This document shows, one piece after another, positions 1 to 6,297 of a stretch of DNA of 6,492 nt. Each line of letters starts with the position of its first letter. Position 1 is the first letter of the stretch. This stretch comes from DRQF01 sp964559135 (GTDB taxonomy: Bacteria > Planctomycetota > GCA-002687715 > DRQF01): assembly GCA_964559135.1 (NCBI GenBank), contig CAZLGG010000159.1, positions 1 through 6,492 of the forward strand, given 5' to 3'. Both the position numbers and the translations under genes were made by a program. Under the pieces are notes generated by a model. That model worked only from the letters and a program-made list of their open reading frames with translations. It searched no databases and had not been told where the DNA came from.

Positions 1-975
1 GGAGACGTGGACCAATCCGTCGACGCCATCCATCAGATTGACGAAAGCGCCGAACGTGGCGAGCCTTGCGACCTTTCCCGTCACGAGGGTGCCGGGAGGG
101 AAGGCCTCGACCACTTCGTCCCACGGATCGGGCTCGAGTTGTTTCATGCCGAGGCCGATCCGCTTGCCCCCCTGAGAGATCTCGAGCACGGCCAATTCCA
201 CCTGATCGCCTTCCTTGAGACGGTCGCTCGGATGCTTCACCCGTTGCCGGGAGATGTTGGAAACGTGGAGTAGACCCTCGACGCCGGGGCGGATCTCGAC
301 GAAGGCGCCGAAGTCCTCGATACGGGTGACGGTGCCCTTGACGACCGCTCCCGGAACGAGTTCGGCCACGACCTCGGCCCGCTTTTCTCGCGCCTCTTGC
401 TCGAGCACCTTCCGGCGCGAGAGGGTGACCCGCTTACGGCGACGGTCGACCTCCATGACCTGGCAAACGAGATTCTGCCCGATGTAGTGGGCGAGGTCGG
501 TCTCTTTGTGGAGACTCACCTGCGAGGCGGGCATGAAGGCGTCCGTGGGACCGACCTTGAGTTCCAACCCGCCGGTGTTTTGCCCTGTGACGCGGGCGGT
601 CACGAGTTTGCCCTTCTCCATCTCCTTCCACGAGGCCAATTGCTTGACTTCGGATCGGCTGAGGATCCACAGGCCGTCGTCGGCCCGGCCCACCACCACG
701 AAGTCGAAAGGGTCCCCAAAGCGAGGCGGGTCGTCGAATTCCTCCACGGAAATCGTTCCCTGCTCTCTCGGGCCTCCCTCGAGTTCGACGATGGCGTCCT
801 GGTGGTTGGCGCTGAAGCCCACGACGTGACCTCGAACGATGGGCGGAGGCTGACCCTCCTCGCGATGCACGGCCTTCTCGAGGTCACCGCCTCCCTGTCC
901 CATGGTGGCGTCGAGGTGGGCATCGATCTCGGCGGCGATCTCGTCTCGATCCTTGGGTTCGTCGTTGGCGCTCAT
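1..975 (-). CDS. rpsA: 30S ribosomal protein S1 (S1 RNA-binding repeats), 3' end outside window
   Basis: My translation of the minus strand gives 325 residues with no stop before the window edge, so the C-terminus is missing. S1 family proteins bind mRNA through repeated OB-fold S1 domains and, as ribosomal protein S1, help load mRNA onto the 30S subunit. An acidic, probably disordered leader (residues 1-45) is followed by a divergent S1 repeat (about 46-108, ending in a WILSR strand). Next come a second repeat (about 121-188, with FMPASQV and VTLSRR), a canonical third repeat (about 208-277, with DFGAFVEI and EGLLHVS) and the start of a fourth (from about 294, with TFGAFVNL and DGLVHVS). Tandem repeats with LSRR linkers are typical of ribosomal S1; E. 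coli S1 has six repeats and the total here cannot be seen. The ATG at 975 is preceded by a strong AGGAGGT site at 986-992. A shorter S1-domain RNA-binding protein remains possible. The family is certain; the rpsA assignment is likely. Confidence 0.87.
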   Translation of the reverse strand, partial: MSANDEPKDRDEIAAEIDAHLDATMGQGGGDLEKAVHREEGQPPPIVRGHVVGFSANHQDAIVELEGGPREQGTISVEEFDDPPRFGDPFDFVVVGRADDGLWILSRSEVKQLASWKEMEKGKLVTARVTGQNTGGLELKVGPTDAFMPASQVSLHKETDLAHYIGQNLVCQVMEVDRRRKRVTLSRRKVLEQEAREKRAEVVAELVPGAVVKGTVTRIEDFGAFVEIRPGVEGLLHVSNISRQRVKHPSDRLKEGDQVELAVLEISQGGKRIGLGMKQLEPDPWDEVVEAFPPGTLVTGKVARLATFGAFVNLMDGVDGLVHVS

Positions 976-985
976 GGCGGTCAAC

Positions 986-992
986 ACCTCCT
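986..992 (-). promoter_or_regulatory. Strong ribosome binding site of the S1 gene
   Basis: On the minus strand this reads AGGAGGT, a near-perfect anti-Shine-Dalgarno match, 10 nt before the ATG at 975-973. It fixes the S1 start and fits a highly translated ribosomal protein gene. Confidence 0.8.
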
Positions 993-1030
993 GGTCATCC
1001 GGCAAGGTTCGTCCCGCCGGCACAAGGTGG

Positions 1031-1075
1031 CACGCGGGGCACAACGGTCCATCCTACGGACCGTGACCCCGTGTG
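1031..1075 (-). other. Long imperfect stem-loop between the M20 gene and the S1 gene
   Basis: An inner perfect 7-bp inverted repeat (1044-1050 with 1058-1064, 7-nt loop) is enclosed by an outer 9-position arm (1031-1039 with 1067-1075) with a single mismatch. A small asymmetric internal loop separates the two helices. It begins 22 nt after the M20 stop and ends 55 nt before the S1 ATG, leaving the S1 ribosome binding site free. No T-tract follows it, so it is not a classical intrinsic terminator. It could slow or end transcription of the clpP-M20 pair, or be a structured 5' leader of the S1 mRNA; rpsA translation is known to be autoregulated through its leader in E. coli. The pairing is seen directly; the function is inferred. 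Confidence 0.5.
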
Positions 1076-1097
1076 CAAGATTCCTTCAAATGAAGCG

Positions 1098-2510
1098 TCA
1101 GGCGACGACGTGATCCATGTGCTTGGCGAGGATCAGAGCCACGCTGGTGGTGAGTCGTTTCCCCGTGGCGATGTGGAGGAATTCATTGGGCCCGTGCGCG
1201 TTCGATTTGGGACCGAGCACGCCGGTGATGACGAATTGGGCCTTCGGGAATTTCTCGCCCAGCATGCCGATGAAGGGGATCGAACCGCCTTCTCCCATGA
1301 AACAGGCCTCGCGGCCGAACGTGGCTTTCGAGGCCCCTTGCAACGCATCTTCCAACCACGGCGCAAGCGGCGGGGCATCCCAGCCGGGCGCATCGCCTTC
1401 GAGCTCGAAGGTCACGCGGGCACCGTAGGGAGGATCGGCCTCGAGGATCTCCTTCAAACGGGCCGAGGCCTTCTCGCAATCCAGGGTCGGAGGCAGACGC
1501 AGGGACAACTTCAAACGCGTGAGGGGACGCAGAACGTTTCCGCCCTCCTGGACGCTGGGAAGACCGTCCGCTCCGACGATGGCGAGGGCAGGCCGCCATG
1601 TCCGGTTCAACACCAGCTCGACCAGGTCGTCGGTGAGGGGCTTGGCACCGGGGAGCAGAGGGAACTTATCCCACACCTCGGTCCCCAAGACCTCGGCAAC
1701 GACCTTCGCCTGCGCGATTCTCTCTTCGGGAATCTCGACCTGAAAATCATCGACGATCACACCGGTATCCGGGTCCTCGATGCGGTCCAAAAGCCGCCTG
1801 GCGACCCGGAAGGAGGAAGCGACGATGCCGGTGCCGTCGCCTGAATGGACGCCTTCCGAGAGCAGCTCCACCGAGAGCGCGCCGCCCACCATTCCGCGAA
1901 GCGACGTCGTGGACCAAAGCTGGTCGTAGTTACCGCAACCGGAATCGAGACAGACGACGAGATCAGGCGATCCGATGCGGTCCGCCAGGTGTTCCACGTA
2001 GAACGGCAGATCCGTGCTGCCCGACTCCTCACACGCCTCGATGAGGACCACGCACCGCGCGTGAGGGATGCCTTCCCGCTGCAGAGCCTCCAGGGCCGTC
2101 ACGGACGCGAAGGCGGCGTAACCGTCATCGGCGCCGCCTCGCCCATAGAGCTTGCCGTCCCGGATCACGGGCTTCCACGGGCCGAGGTCCGAATCCCATC
2201 CGGTCATGGGCGGCTGCTTGTCGAGGTGACCGTACAGAAGAACGGTGCGGTCACTCTTCCCCGGAATCTCCATGAAGATGAGAGGTGTTCGATCGTCGAC
2301 CTGGACCACCTCGAGCTTCAAGCCTTCGATGGCGCGCTTGGAGCACCAGTCCGCGATGAGCTTCACCGCACGGTCCATGTGGCCGTGTGCCCGCCACTCG
2401 GGATCGAACGCGGGGGACTCGTTGGGAATCTCGATGTAGCGTTCGAGGGCAGGGACGATCTCCTCGTCCCAGGTCTGATTCACGAAATCGGACAGGGCAT
2501 CGGCGGACAT
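1098..2510 (-). CDS. M20 family metallopeptidase (CNDP-like dipeptidase)
   Basis: A 470-residue cytoplasmic enzyme of the M20 di-zinc family, most like the nonspecific dipeptidase/carnosinase branch. It should hydrolyse dipeptides or other small peptides and shows no signal peptide. The active-site set is complete: zinc ligand H95 and catalytic D97 in YGHLDKQPP, bridging D128 in GRGGADDG, general base E161 and ligand E162 in EACEESGS, ligand D189 in CLDSGCG, H222 in GVHSGDG (the lid-domain histidine) and ligand H439 in NAHGPNEFL. The lid domain sits at about 205-370 between the two halves of the catalytic domain, and the length is normal for the family. The ATG at 2510 has AAGGAG at 2517-2522, 6 nt upstream. 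The same frame stays open much further upstream through clpP, but that part has no family similarity and is excluded. It lies 29 nt downstream of clpP, so co-transcription is likely. The exact substrate cannot be read from sequence; deacetylase or deacylase activity is the alternative. Confidence 0.93.
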   Translation of the reverse strand: MSADALSDFVNQTWDEEIVPALERYIEIPNESPAFDPEWRAHGHMDRAVKLIADWCSKRAIEGLKLEVVQVDDRTPLIFMEIPGKSDRTVLLYGHLDKQPPMTGWDSDLGPWKPVIRDGKLYGRGGADDGYAAFASVTALEALQREGIPHARCVVLIEACEESGSTDLPFYVEHLADRIGSPDLVVCLDSGCGNYDQLWSTTSLRGMVGGALSVELLSEGVHSGDGTGIVASSFRVARRLLDRIEDPDTGVIVDDFQVEIPEERIAQAKVVAEVLGTEVWDKFPLLPGAKPLTDDLVELVLNRTWRPALAIVGADGLPSVQEGGNVLRPLTRLKLSLRLPPTLDCEKASARLKEILEADPPYGARVTFELEGDAPGWDAPPLAPWLEDALQGASKATFGREACFMGEGGSIPFIGMLGEKFPKAQFVITGVLGPKSNAHGPNEFLHIATGKRLTTSVALILAKHMDHVVA

Positions 2511-2539
2511 GGGGCTCTCCTTCTCGGTTTCCGAGACGG

Positions 2540-3151
2540 CTATTCCATCTCGGCGCGGTGAGTGATGACTTTGGAAGCGAGGCCGTATTTCACGCCCTCT
2601 TCGGCAGTGAGCCAGAAATCCCGACTCACGGCCTCGTCCACGTCGGAGACCTTCTTGCCGGTCTCGTTCGCGACGATGGTGTTGTACTGGACGCGCATCC
2701 GATCGATCTCGCGCGAGACGATGGCGATGTCGCTGGCCTGACCCGCGGTCCGCATGGAGGGCTGATGCAGGAGAAAACGGGAATTGGGCGTGACGAAACG
2801 CCTCTCCGCCGGCACGGCCAGATGGATCATGACGGCCGCGGAAGCACAGATTCCCATGGTCAGCGTTCGGACCGGACACTTGACGAACTTGATGGCGTCG
2901 TGGATCGCGAAGCCCGAGTCGGCGGAACCGCCGGGAGAATTGATGATGATCGTGACGGGAGCCGATGCGTCGATCTGCTCGAGGATGAACAGTTGGCTGA
3001 CGACCTGCTTCGTCAGTTCGTCGCTCACACCCTTCGAGACGATGATCGTCCGCGAATCCAGCAATCGCTGCAGGAGCGGGTCTTTCCCCTCGCCGCTTTT
3101 TTCCTCTTCGCAACCGTCGTCGATCTGCGGATGAATCTTGTGGGTGGACAT
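2540..3151 (-). CDS. clpP: ATP-dependent Clp protease proteolytic subunit (ClpP1-like, divergent)
   Basis: A 203-residue serine protease of the ClpP family, which forms barrel-shaped tetradecamers that degrade proteins fed in by Clp/Hsp100 ATPases. The catalytic triad is intact: S104 in GICASAAV, H129 in NSRFLLHQP and D178 in SRDFWLTA. The oxyanion/substrate-strand motif NSPGGSADSGFAI is at 71-83. The residues around the nucleophile differ from the usual GQAASMGA, and NSPGGSADSGFAI and RDFWLTAEE resemble, from memory, ClpP1-type paralogues of Chlamydiae and related bacteria. The N-terminal 24 residues are short, acidic and lysine-rich, and lack the usual propeptide and hydrophobic axial-loop start. 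I chose the ATG at 3151, which has GGGAG 9 nt upstream (3161-3165); an ATG at 3217 would add 22 residues that look non-conserved. No Clp ATPase gene is in the window. Loss of the partner ATPase or a heteromeric role with a second ClpP are both possible. Confidence 0.92.
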   Translation of the reverse strand: MSTHKIHPQIDDGCEEEKSGEGKDPLLQRLLDSRTIIVSKGVSDELTKQVVSQLFILEQIDASAPVTIIINSPGGSADSGFAIHDAIKFVKCPVRTLTMGICASAAVMIHLAVPAERRFVTPNSRFLLHQPSMRTAGQASDIAIVSREIDRMRVQYNTIVANETGKKVSDVDEAVSRDFWLTAEEGVKYGLASKVITHRAEME

Positions 3152-3195
3152 CGAATCAAGCTCCCTCGGGACTTCCTGTCTTGGGTCTCCAGACC

Positions 3196-3225
3196 AATCT
3201 ACCGAGCCCTGGCCCAAGCCATCAA
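3196..3225 (-). promoter_or_regulatory. Candidate sigma70-like promoter for clpP
   Basis: Read on the minus strand, TTGATG (3225-3220) and TAGATT (3201-3196) are separated by 18 nt, and each matches 4 of 6 consensus bases. The site lies about 45 nt upstream of the clpP start. An imperfect inverted repeat, TTGGGTCT-CC-AGACCAA (3181-3197), overlaps the -10 edge and could be an operator. This is pattern matching in a GC-rich genome, so the call is weak. Confidence 0.3.
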
Positions 3226-3294
3226 GCGACGTCGAGTCCTCCCCGCCTCCCCGAAACGCCGCGTTGCGGCTATCCTGCCCCAGCTACCGATGAA

Positions 3295-3301
3295 AGAGGA
3301 G
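3295..3301 (+). promoter_or_regulatory. Ribosome binding site of the DUF2254 gene
   Basis: AGAGGAG lies 7 nt before the ATG at 3309. It supports this start, which places the first membrane helix at residue 15. Confidence 0.65.
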
Positions 3302-3308
3302 TCTTCCC

Positions 3309-4790
3309 ATGCCGGGAACCCCCGGACGGCGCCCTCGGGTCGCCAAACACTTCAGCGTCACGGCCGTGCTCATGGTCATCGCCTTCGCGGGGGCGTGGTT
3401 CGCGTTTTTGTACCTCTGGGAGGGGCAACCCCGCCGCGGCCTCTTCTCGTCCCACTATGACGATTTTCGATTGCTGGCCAACGCCCTGGCGAGGACGTCG
3501 GTCACTCTCATCTCGACGGTCTTCGCATGTCTGTTCCTGGCCATCCCTCTGACGGCGAACATGTTTACACCCCAGCTCATCGAGAACTTCTGGCGGGCGC
3601 GGAGCAATCGCATCATCCTCGGTCTCTACGTCTTCTCCGCCGGCAACGCGGTCTGGCTCAACGGGGTTCCCGCGAAGGAACAAATCCCCCGCGTCCACCT
3701 CGCCGTCTCCCTGGGGCTGGTTCTGCTCACGATCATCCTCCTGCTCCCCTACCTGTTTTCGATCTTCCGCCAGATCGACCCCGCCCAGATCGTGGCTCGG
3801 GTTTCCGAGAACGTCAAAAGAGCGATGAGCAGCACGACGCCGGGCCCCGACGGTCGTTACCGGGACATGCTCGCCCGCAGAATCCAAGACCTGGGCAACC
3901 TGGCGCTTCGCATGTTGGAGAGGGCCGATCGGGACGGAGCCATCCTCGCCGTGGCGGCCCTCGAGGACTGCGCCGAACAGTGGCTCCGGATCAAGGCCAA
4001 GCACAAGCCGTCCTTTTTCGTCGTCGATTCCTCCCACTTCCCGGGCCTCTCGAAGCCCGCCCTCCACCTCATCAACGAGACCCGCACATGGGTGGAGTGG
4101 GAGATTCTCCAGCAGTTCCTCCGAGGCTTCGACGCCGCTCTCGCCCGGGCCCCCGACGTGATCAGCGCCATCGGTCGGTCGTTGCGACATCTGGCCGCCA
4201 CAGCGGCGGCCGCCCATGACGACGGCGCCCTCGAGTTCTGCCTCAGGGCTTCGAACAACTTCATGCGCGAAGCGGTGAAGAGGAAAGACATCCATGCCGT
4301 CTACGACCTGCTCTGGCAGCGAACGGAACTCTCTCGGGCCATCTGGTCGACCCATCCCGAGTCCGTCGTCCAACGGGTGCGAGAACTCAACTACTACGCG
4401 ACACTGGCCGCGGACGCGGGCATCCTCTTTGCGCGCGCCCTCGTGACCTACGATCTGGGACGCTTGCTCGCGGACGTCGAAGGATGCCAGGCATCGCGGG
4501 ATGCGATTTTCCAAAGTCTCCTGGACGCGGGTGAGCCCGCCAGCACCGATCGAGCGGTCCGAAAGGCCCGTTTGGTGGCCGCCGCCCGTTGCGAGAAGAA
4601 CGGTGACCACGACTACGCTCTTCGTCTCATGGAACGACTCCAGGACTGGCCGAGAGAAACCCTCCAGGAAACAGCCAGCGAAATCCTTTCCGCGGGGCGG
4701 TGGTTTTGGGAGATCACCGATCGACAGGAAAACCTGAACTGGCTGGATGAGGACGAGAAGGCGGCCTTGCGCAGATTGGTCGGACTCTGA
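3309..4790 (+). CDS. DUF2254 family predicted membrane protein
   Basis: A 493-residue integral membrane protein. Four hydrophobic segments are visible at about 15-37, 63-85, 102-119 and 129-152. The stretch between helices 2 and 3 (NMFTPQLIENFW, then IILGLYVFSAGNAVWL) matches my recollection of the DUF2254 hallmark, in which helix 2 runs into a (Q)FSPRLL-type motif followed by LGxF. The remaining 340 residues are soluble, mostly helical and probably cytoplasmic, starting with an IDPAQIVARV segment that also fits the family. The C-terminal half is rich in Ala, Arg, Asp and Trp and has no catalytic motif I recognise. The family's biochemical role is unknown to me, so no function is assigned. 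It is the first gene of the plus-strand run, reads away from clpP, and is 14 nt from the next gene. The soluble tail may be longer or more divergent than usual for the family. Confidence 0.75.
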   Translation: MPGTPGRRPRVAKHFSVTAVLMVIAFAGAWFAFLYLWEGQPRRGLFSSHYDDFRLLANALARTSVTLISTVFACLFLAIPLTANMFTPQLIENFWRARSNRIILGLYVFSAGNAVWLNGVPAKEQIPRVHLAVSLGLVLLTIILLLPYLFSIFRQIDPAQIVARVSENVKRAMSSTTPGPDGRYRDMLARRIQDLGNLALRMLERADRDGAILAVAALEDCAEQWLRIKAKHKPSFFVVDSSHFPGLSKPALHLINETRTWVEWEILQQFLRGFDAALARAPDVISAIGRSLRHLAATAAAAHDDGALEFCLRASNNFMREAVKRKDIHAVYDLLWQRTELSRAIWSTHPESVVQRVRELNYYATLAADAGILFARALVTYDLGRLLADVEGCQASRDAIFQSLLDAGEPASTDRAVRKARLVAAARCEKNGDHDYALRLMERLQDWPRETLQETASEILSAGRWFWEITDRQENLNWLDEDEKAALRRLVGL

Positions 4791-4804
4791 ACATCGAGGC
4801 TTCG

Positions 4805-5485
4805 ATGAACGACATCGCATCATCCAAAAGGCGGCTCATCCTCCTTCCAACCCCCCTGGAAACCCGCCTTCTCTTGGCGTCTCCGGCGGCCTCGGAGGAC
4901 GAGTCCGGAATCCCCGAATGGATCGGCGCGGACGCCGTCGTGGACTCGTGCGGCTGCGGCCTCGCCTCCGCCGGGGTCCTCGCGGCACGCCACATCGCCC
5001 GATCAGCCCCGGATCACGTTCTCCTCTTGGGCCTTGCGGGCTCCCTCGACCTCGACCGCGCTCCCGTGGGGACCGCTGTCCTGGGGACACACGTCACAGT
5101 CCAAGGGCTGGGAGCCGGCCAAGGACCCCGTCACGTGTCGCTGGAGGCCATGGGTTTTCAAGCCCTGCCCGGCGCCTCACGCTCGACACTCGCCCTTGAC
5201 GCCCCCTGTGTCGGGCTTCTCCGAGGAGCCATGGTCAGCGTCGCCGCCGCGAGCGCCGGCCCCGAGGAAGCGCGCGCCGTCGCGGCCGCCCATCCGGACG
5301 CCCTCATCGAAGACATGGAAACGTGGTCCGTCGCCCTGGCCGCCCATCTTGCCGGCGTCCCCCTCACCGTCCTCCGCGCCGTCAGCAACCCCGCGGGTGT
5401 GCGGGACAAGTCGGCGTGGCGTATGGATGCGGCAGCCGAAGCCATGCGCACGGGTCTGAAAACTCTCTTCGGGATTCTCTCGTGA
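4805..5485 (+). CDS. mqnB: Futalosine hydrolase-like nucleoside phosphorylase superfamily protein
   Basis: A 226-residue soluble protein of the PNP/UDP phosphorylase (MTAN-like) superfamily. Futalosine hydrolase removes hypoxanthine from futalosine to give dehypoxanthine futalosine in the alternative menaquinone pathway. The fold landmarks are in order: an N-terminal LLPTPLETRLLL strand with E19 where MTAN has its first catalytic Glu, a glycine-rich GCGLASAGVLAARH segment (49-63), LLLGLAGSLD (73-82), VGTAVLGTHVTVQGLGA (88-104) and DMETWSVALAAHLAGVPL (170-187), where M171-E172 is the ribose-binding Met-Glu pair. RAVSNPAGVRDKSAWRM follows at 191-207. The RAVSN...G.RD..AWR end is what I recall as typical of MqnB; N195 stands where MTAN and PNP-type enzymes often have Asp. 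The ATG at 4805 has only a weak GAGG 5 nt upstream. It lies 14 nt after the DUF2254 gene and overlaps the next gene by 4 nt. No other mqn gene is in the window. Another purine nucleoside hydrolase is the main alternative. Confidence 0.78.
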   Translation: MNDIASSKRRLILLPTPLETRLLLASPAASEDESGIPEWIGADAVVDSCGCGLASAGVLAARHIARSAPDHVLLLGLAGSLDLDRAPVGTAVLGTHVTVQGLGAGQGPRHVSLEAMGFQALPGASRSTLALDAPCVGLLRGAMVSVAAASAGPEEARAVAAAHPDALIEDMETWSVALAAHLAGVPLTVLRAVSNPAGVRDKSAWRMDAAAEAMRTGLKTLFGILS

Positions 5486-6249
5486 AACTGATGTCCTGGA
5501 ACGTCAACGGCATTCGGGCCGTGCACAGAAAAGGTTTTCTCGACTGGCTGAAGAAGGCGCGGCCGGACGTGCTGGCTCTCCAGGAGATCAAAGCGCGACC
5601 GGAGCAACTCCCGGACGAACTGCGAGAGCCGAAGGGCTACCACGTCATCTGGAATCCGGCCGAGCGTCCCGGCTACGCGGGAACCGCGACGCTCTCCATG
5701 AAGCCACCCGCGGAGGCCCGGTCCGGGTTCGACGTGGAAAAGTTCGACGTGGAGGGCCGGGTCACCGTCACCCGCCACGAGCCCATCGTCCTTTTCAACG
5801 TCTACTTCCCGAACGGTGGGCAGGGCGACGAGCGCCTCGCCTACAAGCTCGAGTTCTACGACGCATTGCTTTCCCACGTGAACGATCTCGTCGCACGAGG
5901 GGAATCCGTCGTGGTGTGCGGCGATCTCAACACGGCCCACCGGGAGATCGACCTCGCCCGCCCCAAGCAGAATCGCAAGACATCGGGCTTCATGCCGATC
6001 GAATGCGAGGCGCTGGATCGTTGGTTCCAAGCCGGTTGGGTGGATGCTTTTCGTCATCTGCACCCGGAGGCCCGGGACGCCTACACATGGTGGACCTACC
6101 GCGCCGGAGCGCGCGAACGCAACGTGGGGTGGCGTCTGGACACCCATTTGGTCTCCGCGAACCTCGTTGCCCGCATCCGCCGATCCAAGATCTTGAAGGA
6201 CGTCCCGGGCTCGGACCACTGCCCCGTCCTCCTCGACCTGGACCTCTGA
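5482..6249 (+). CDS. xthA: Exodeoxyribonuclease III (AP endonuclease, EEP family)
   Basis: A 255-residue Mg2+-dependent DNA repair nuclease of the ExoIII/APE1 family. It cuts 5' of abasic sites and has 3'-5' exonuclease and 3'-phosphatase activity in base excision repair. All catalytic residues are visible: N7 and N9 in SWNVNG, E35 in LALQEIK, Y108 in NVYFPNG, D148 and N150 in VCGDLNTAH, D220 in GWRLDTHL, and D245-H246 in GSDHCPV. The GFMP segment (169-172) and the WWTYR turn (203-207) are also typical. I chose the GTG at 5482 because it gives the family's usual N-terminus (VKLMSWNVNG, parallel to E. coli MKFVSFNING). The GTGA overlaps the stop of the preceding gene, which implies translational coupling. 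ATG at 5491 would cut into the first strand, and ATG codons further upstream would add residues with no similarity. Length is close to the 268 residues of E. coli XthA. It could equally be named exoA. Confidence 0.95.
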   Translation: MKLMSWNVNGIRAVHRKGFLDWLKKARPDVLALQEIKARPEQLPDELREPKGYHVIWNPAERPGYAGTATLSMKPPAEARSGFDVEKFDVEGRVTVTRHEPIVLFNVYFPNGGQGDERLAYKLEFYDALLSHVNDLVARGESVVVCGDLNTAHREIDLARPKQNRKTSGFMPIECEALDRWFQAGWVDAFRHLHPEARDAYTWWTYRAGARERNVGWRLDTHLVSANLVARIRRSKILKDVPGSDHCPVLLDLDL

Positions 6250-6259
6250 GCCTCTCGGG

Positions 6260-6277
6260 CGGGACGGAGACGTCCCG
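6260..6277 (+). terminator. Hairpin with GNRA loop just after xthA
   Basis: CGGGACG-GAGA-CGTCCCG forms a perfect 7-bp stem with a stable GAGA tetraloop, starting 10 nt after the xthA stop. An upstream CTCGGG (6253-6258) could pair instead with CCCGAG (6274-6279). No T-tract follows (the next bases are purine-rich), so it may be a 3' mRNA-stabilising hairpin or a terminator that needs other factors. Confidence 0.45.
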
Positions 6278-6297
6278 AGTCCAGAAGAAGGGTCCCC

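Noticed and set aside
397..1113. A 238-codon plus-strand open frame opposite the S1 gene
   Set aside because: The minus strand encodes clear S1 repeats; this is a shadow.
1845..2561. A 238-codon plus-strand open frame opposite the M20 gene
   Set aside because: It is antisense to M20 metal-binding motifs and has no motif of its own.
2511..3113. Extension of the M20 reading frame upstream, as a fusion through clpP
   Set aside because: The extra residues are arginine-rich and unlike any domain, overlap clpP in another frame, and the M20 ATG has its own ribosome binding site.
3270..4823. A 517-codon open frame on the minus strand opposite the DUF2254 gene
   Set aside because: Low-complexity, charge-rich translation with no family motif, typical of the antisense frame of a GC-rich gene. 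The plus-strand gene has membrane helices, a ribosome binding site and family motifs.
5323..5481. Upstream extension of exonuclease III inside mqnB
   Set aside because: The added residues are proline/arginine-rich shadow sequence; family alignment places the start at the GTG at 5482.
5158..6219. A 353-codon minus-strand open frame opposite mqnB and xthA
   Set aside because: It covers two well-supported plus-strand genes and shows no recognisable motif.
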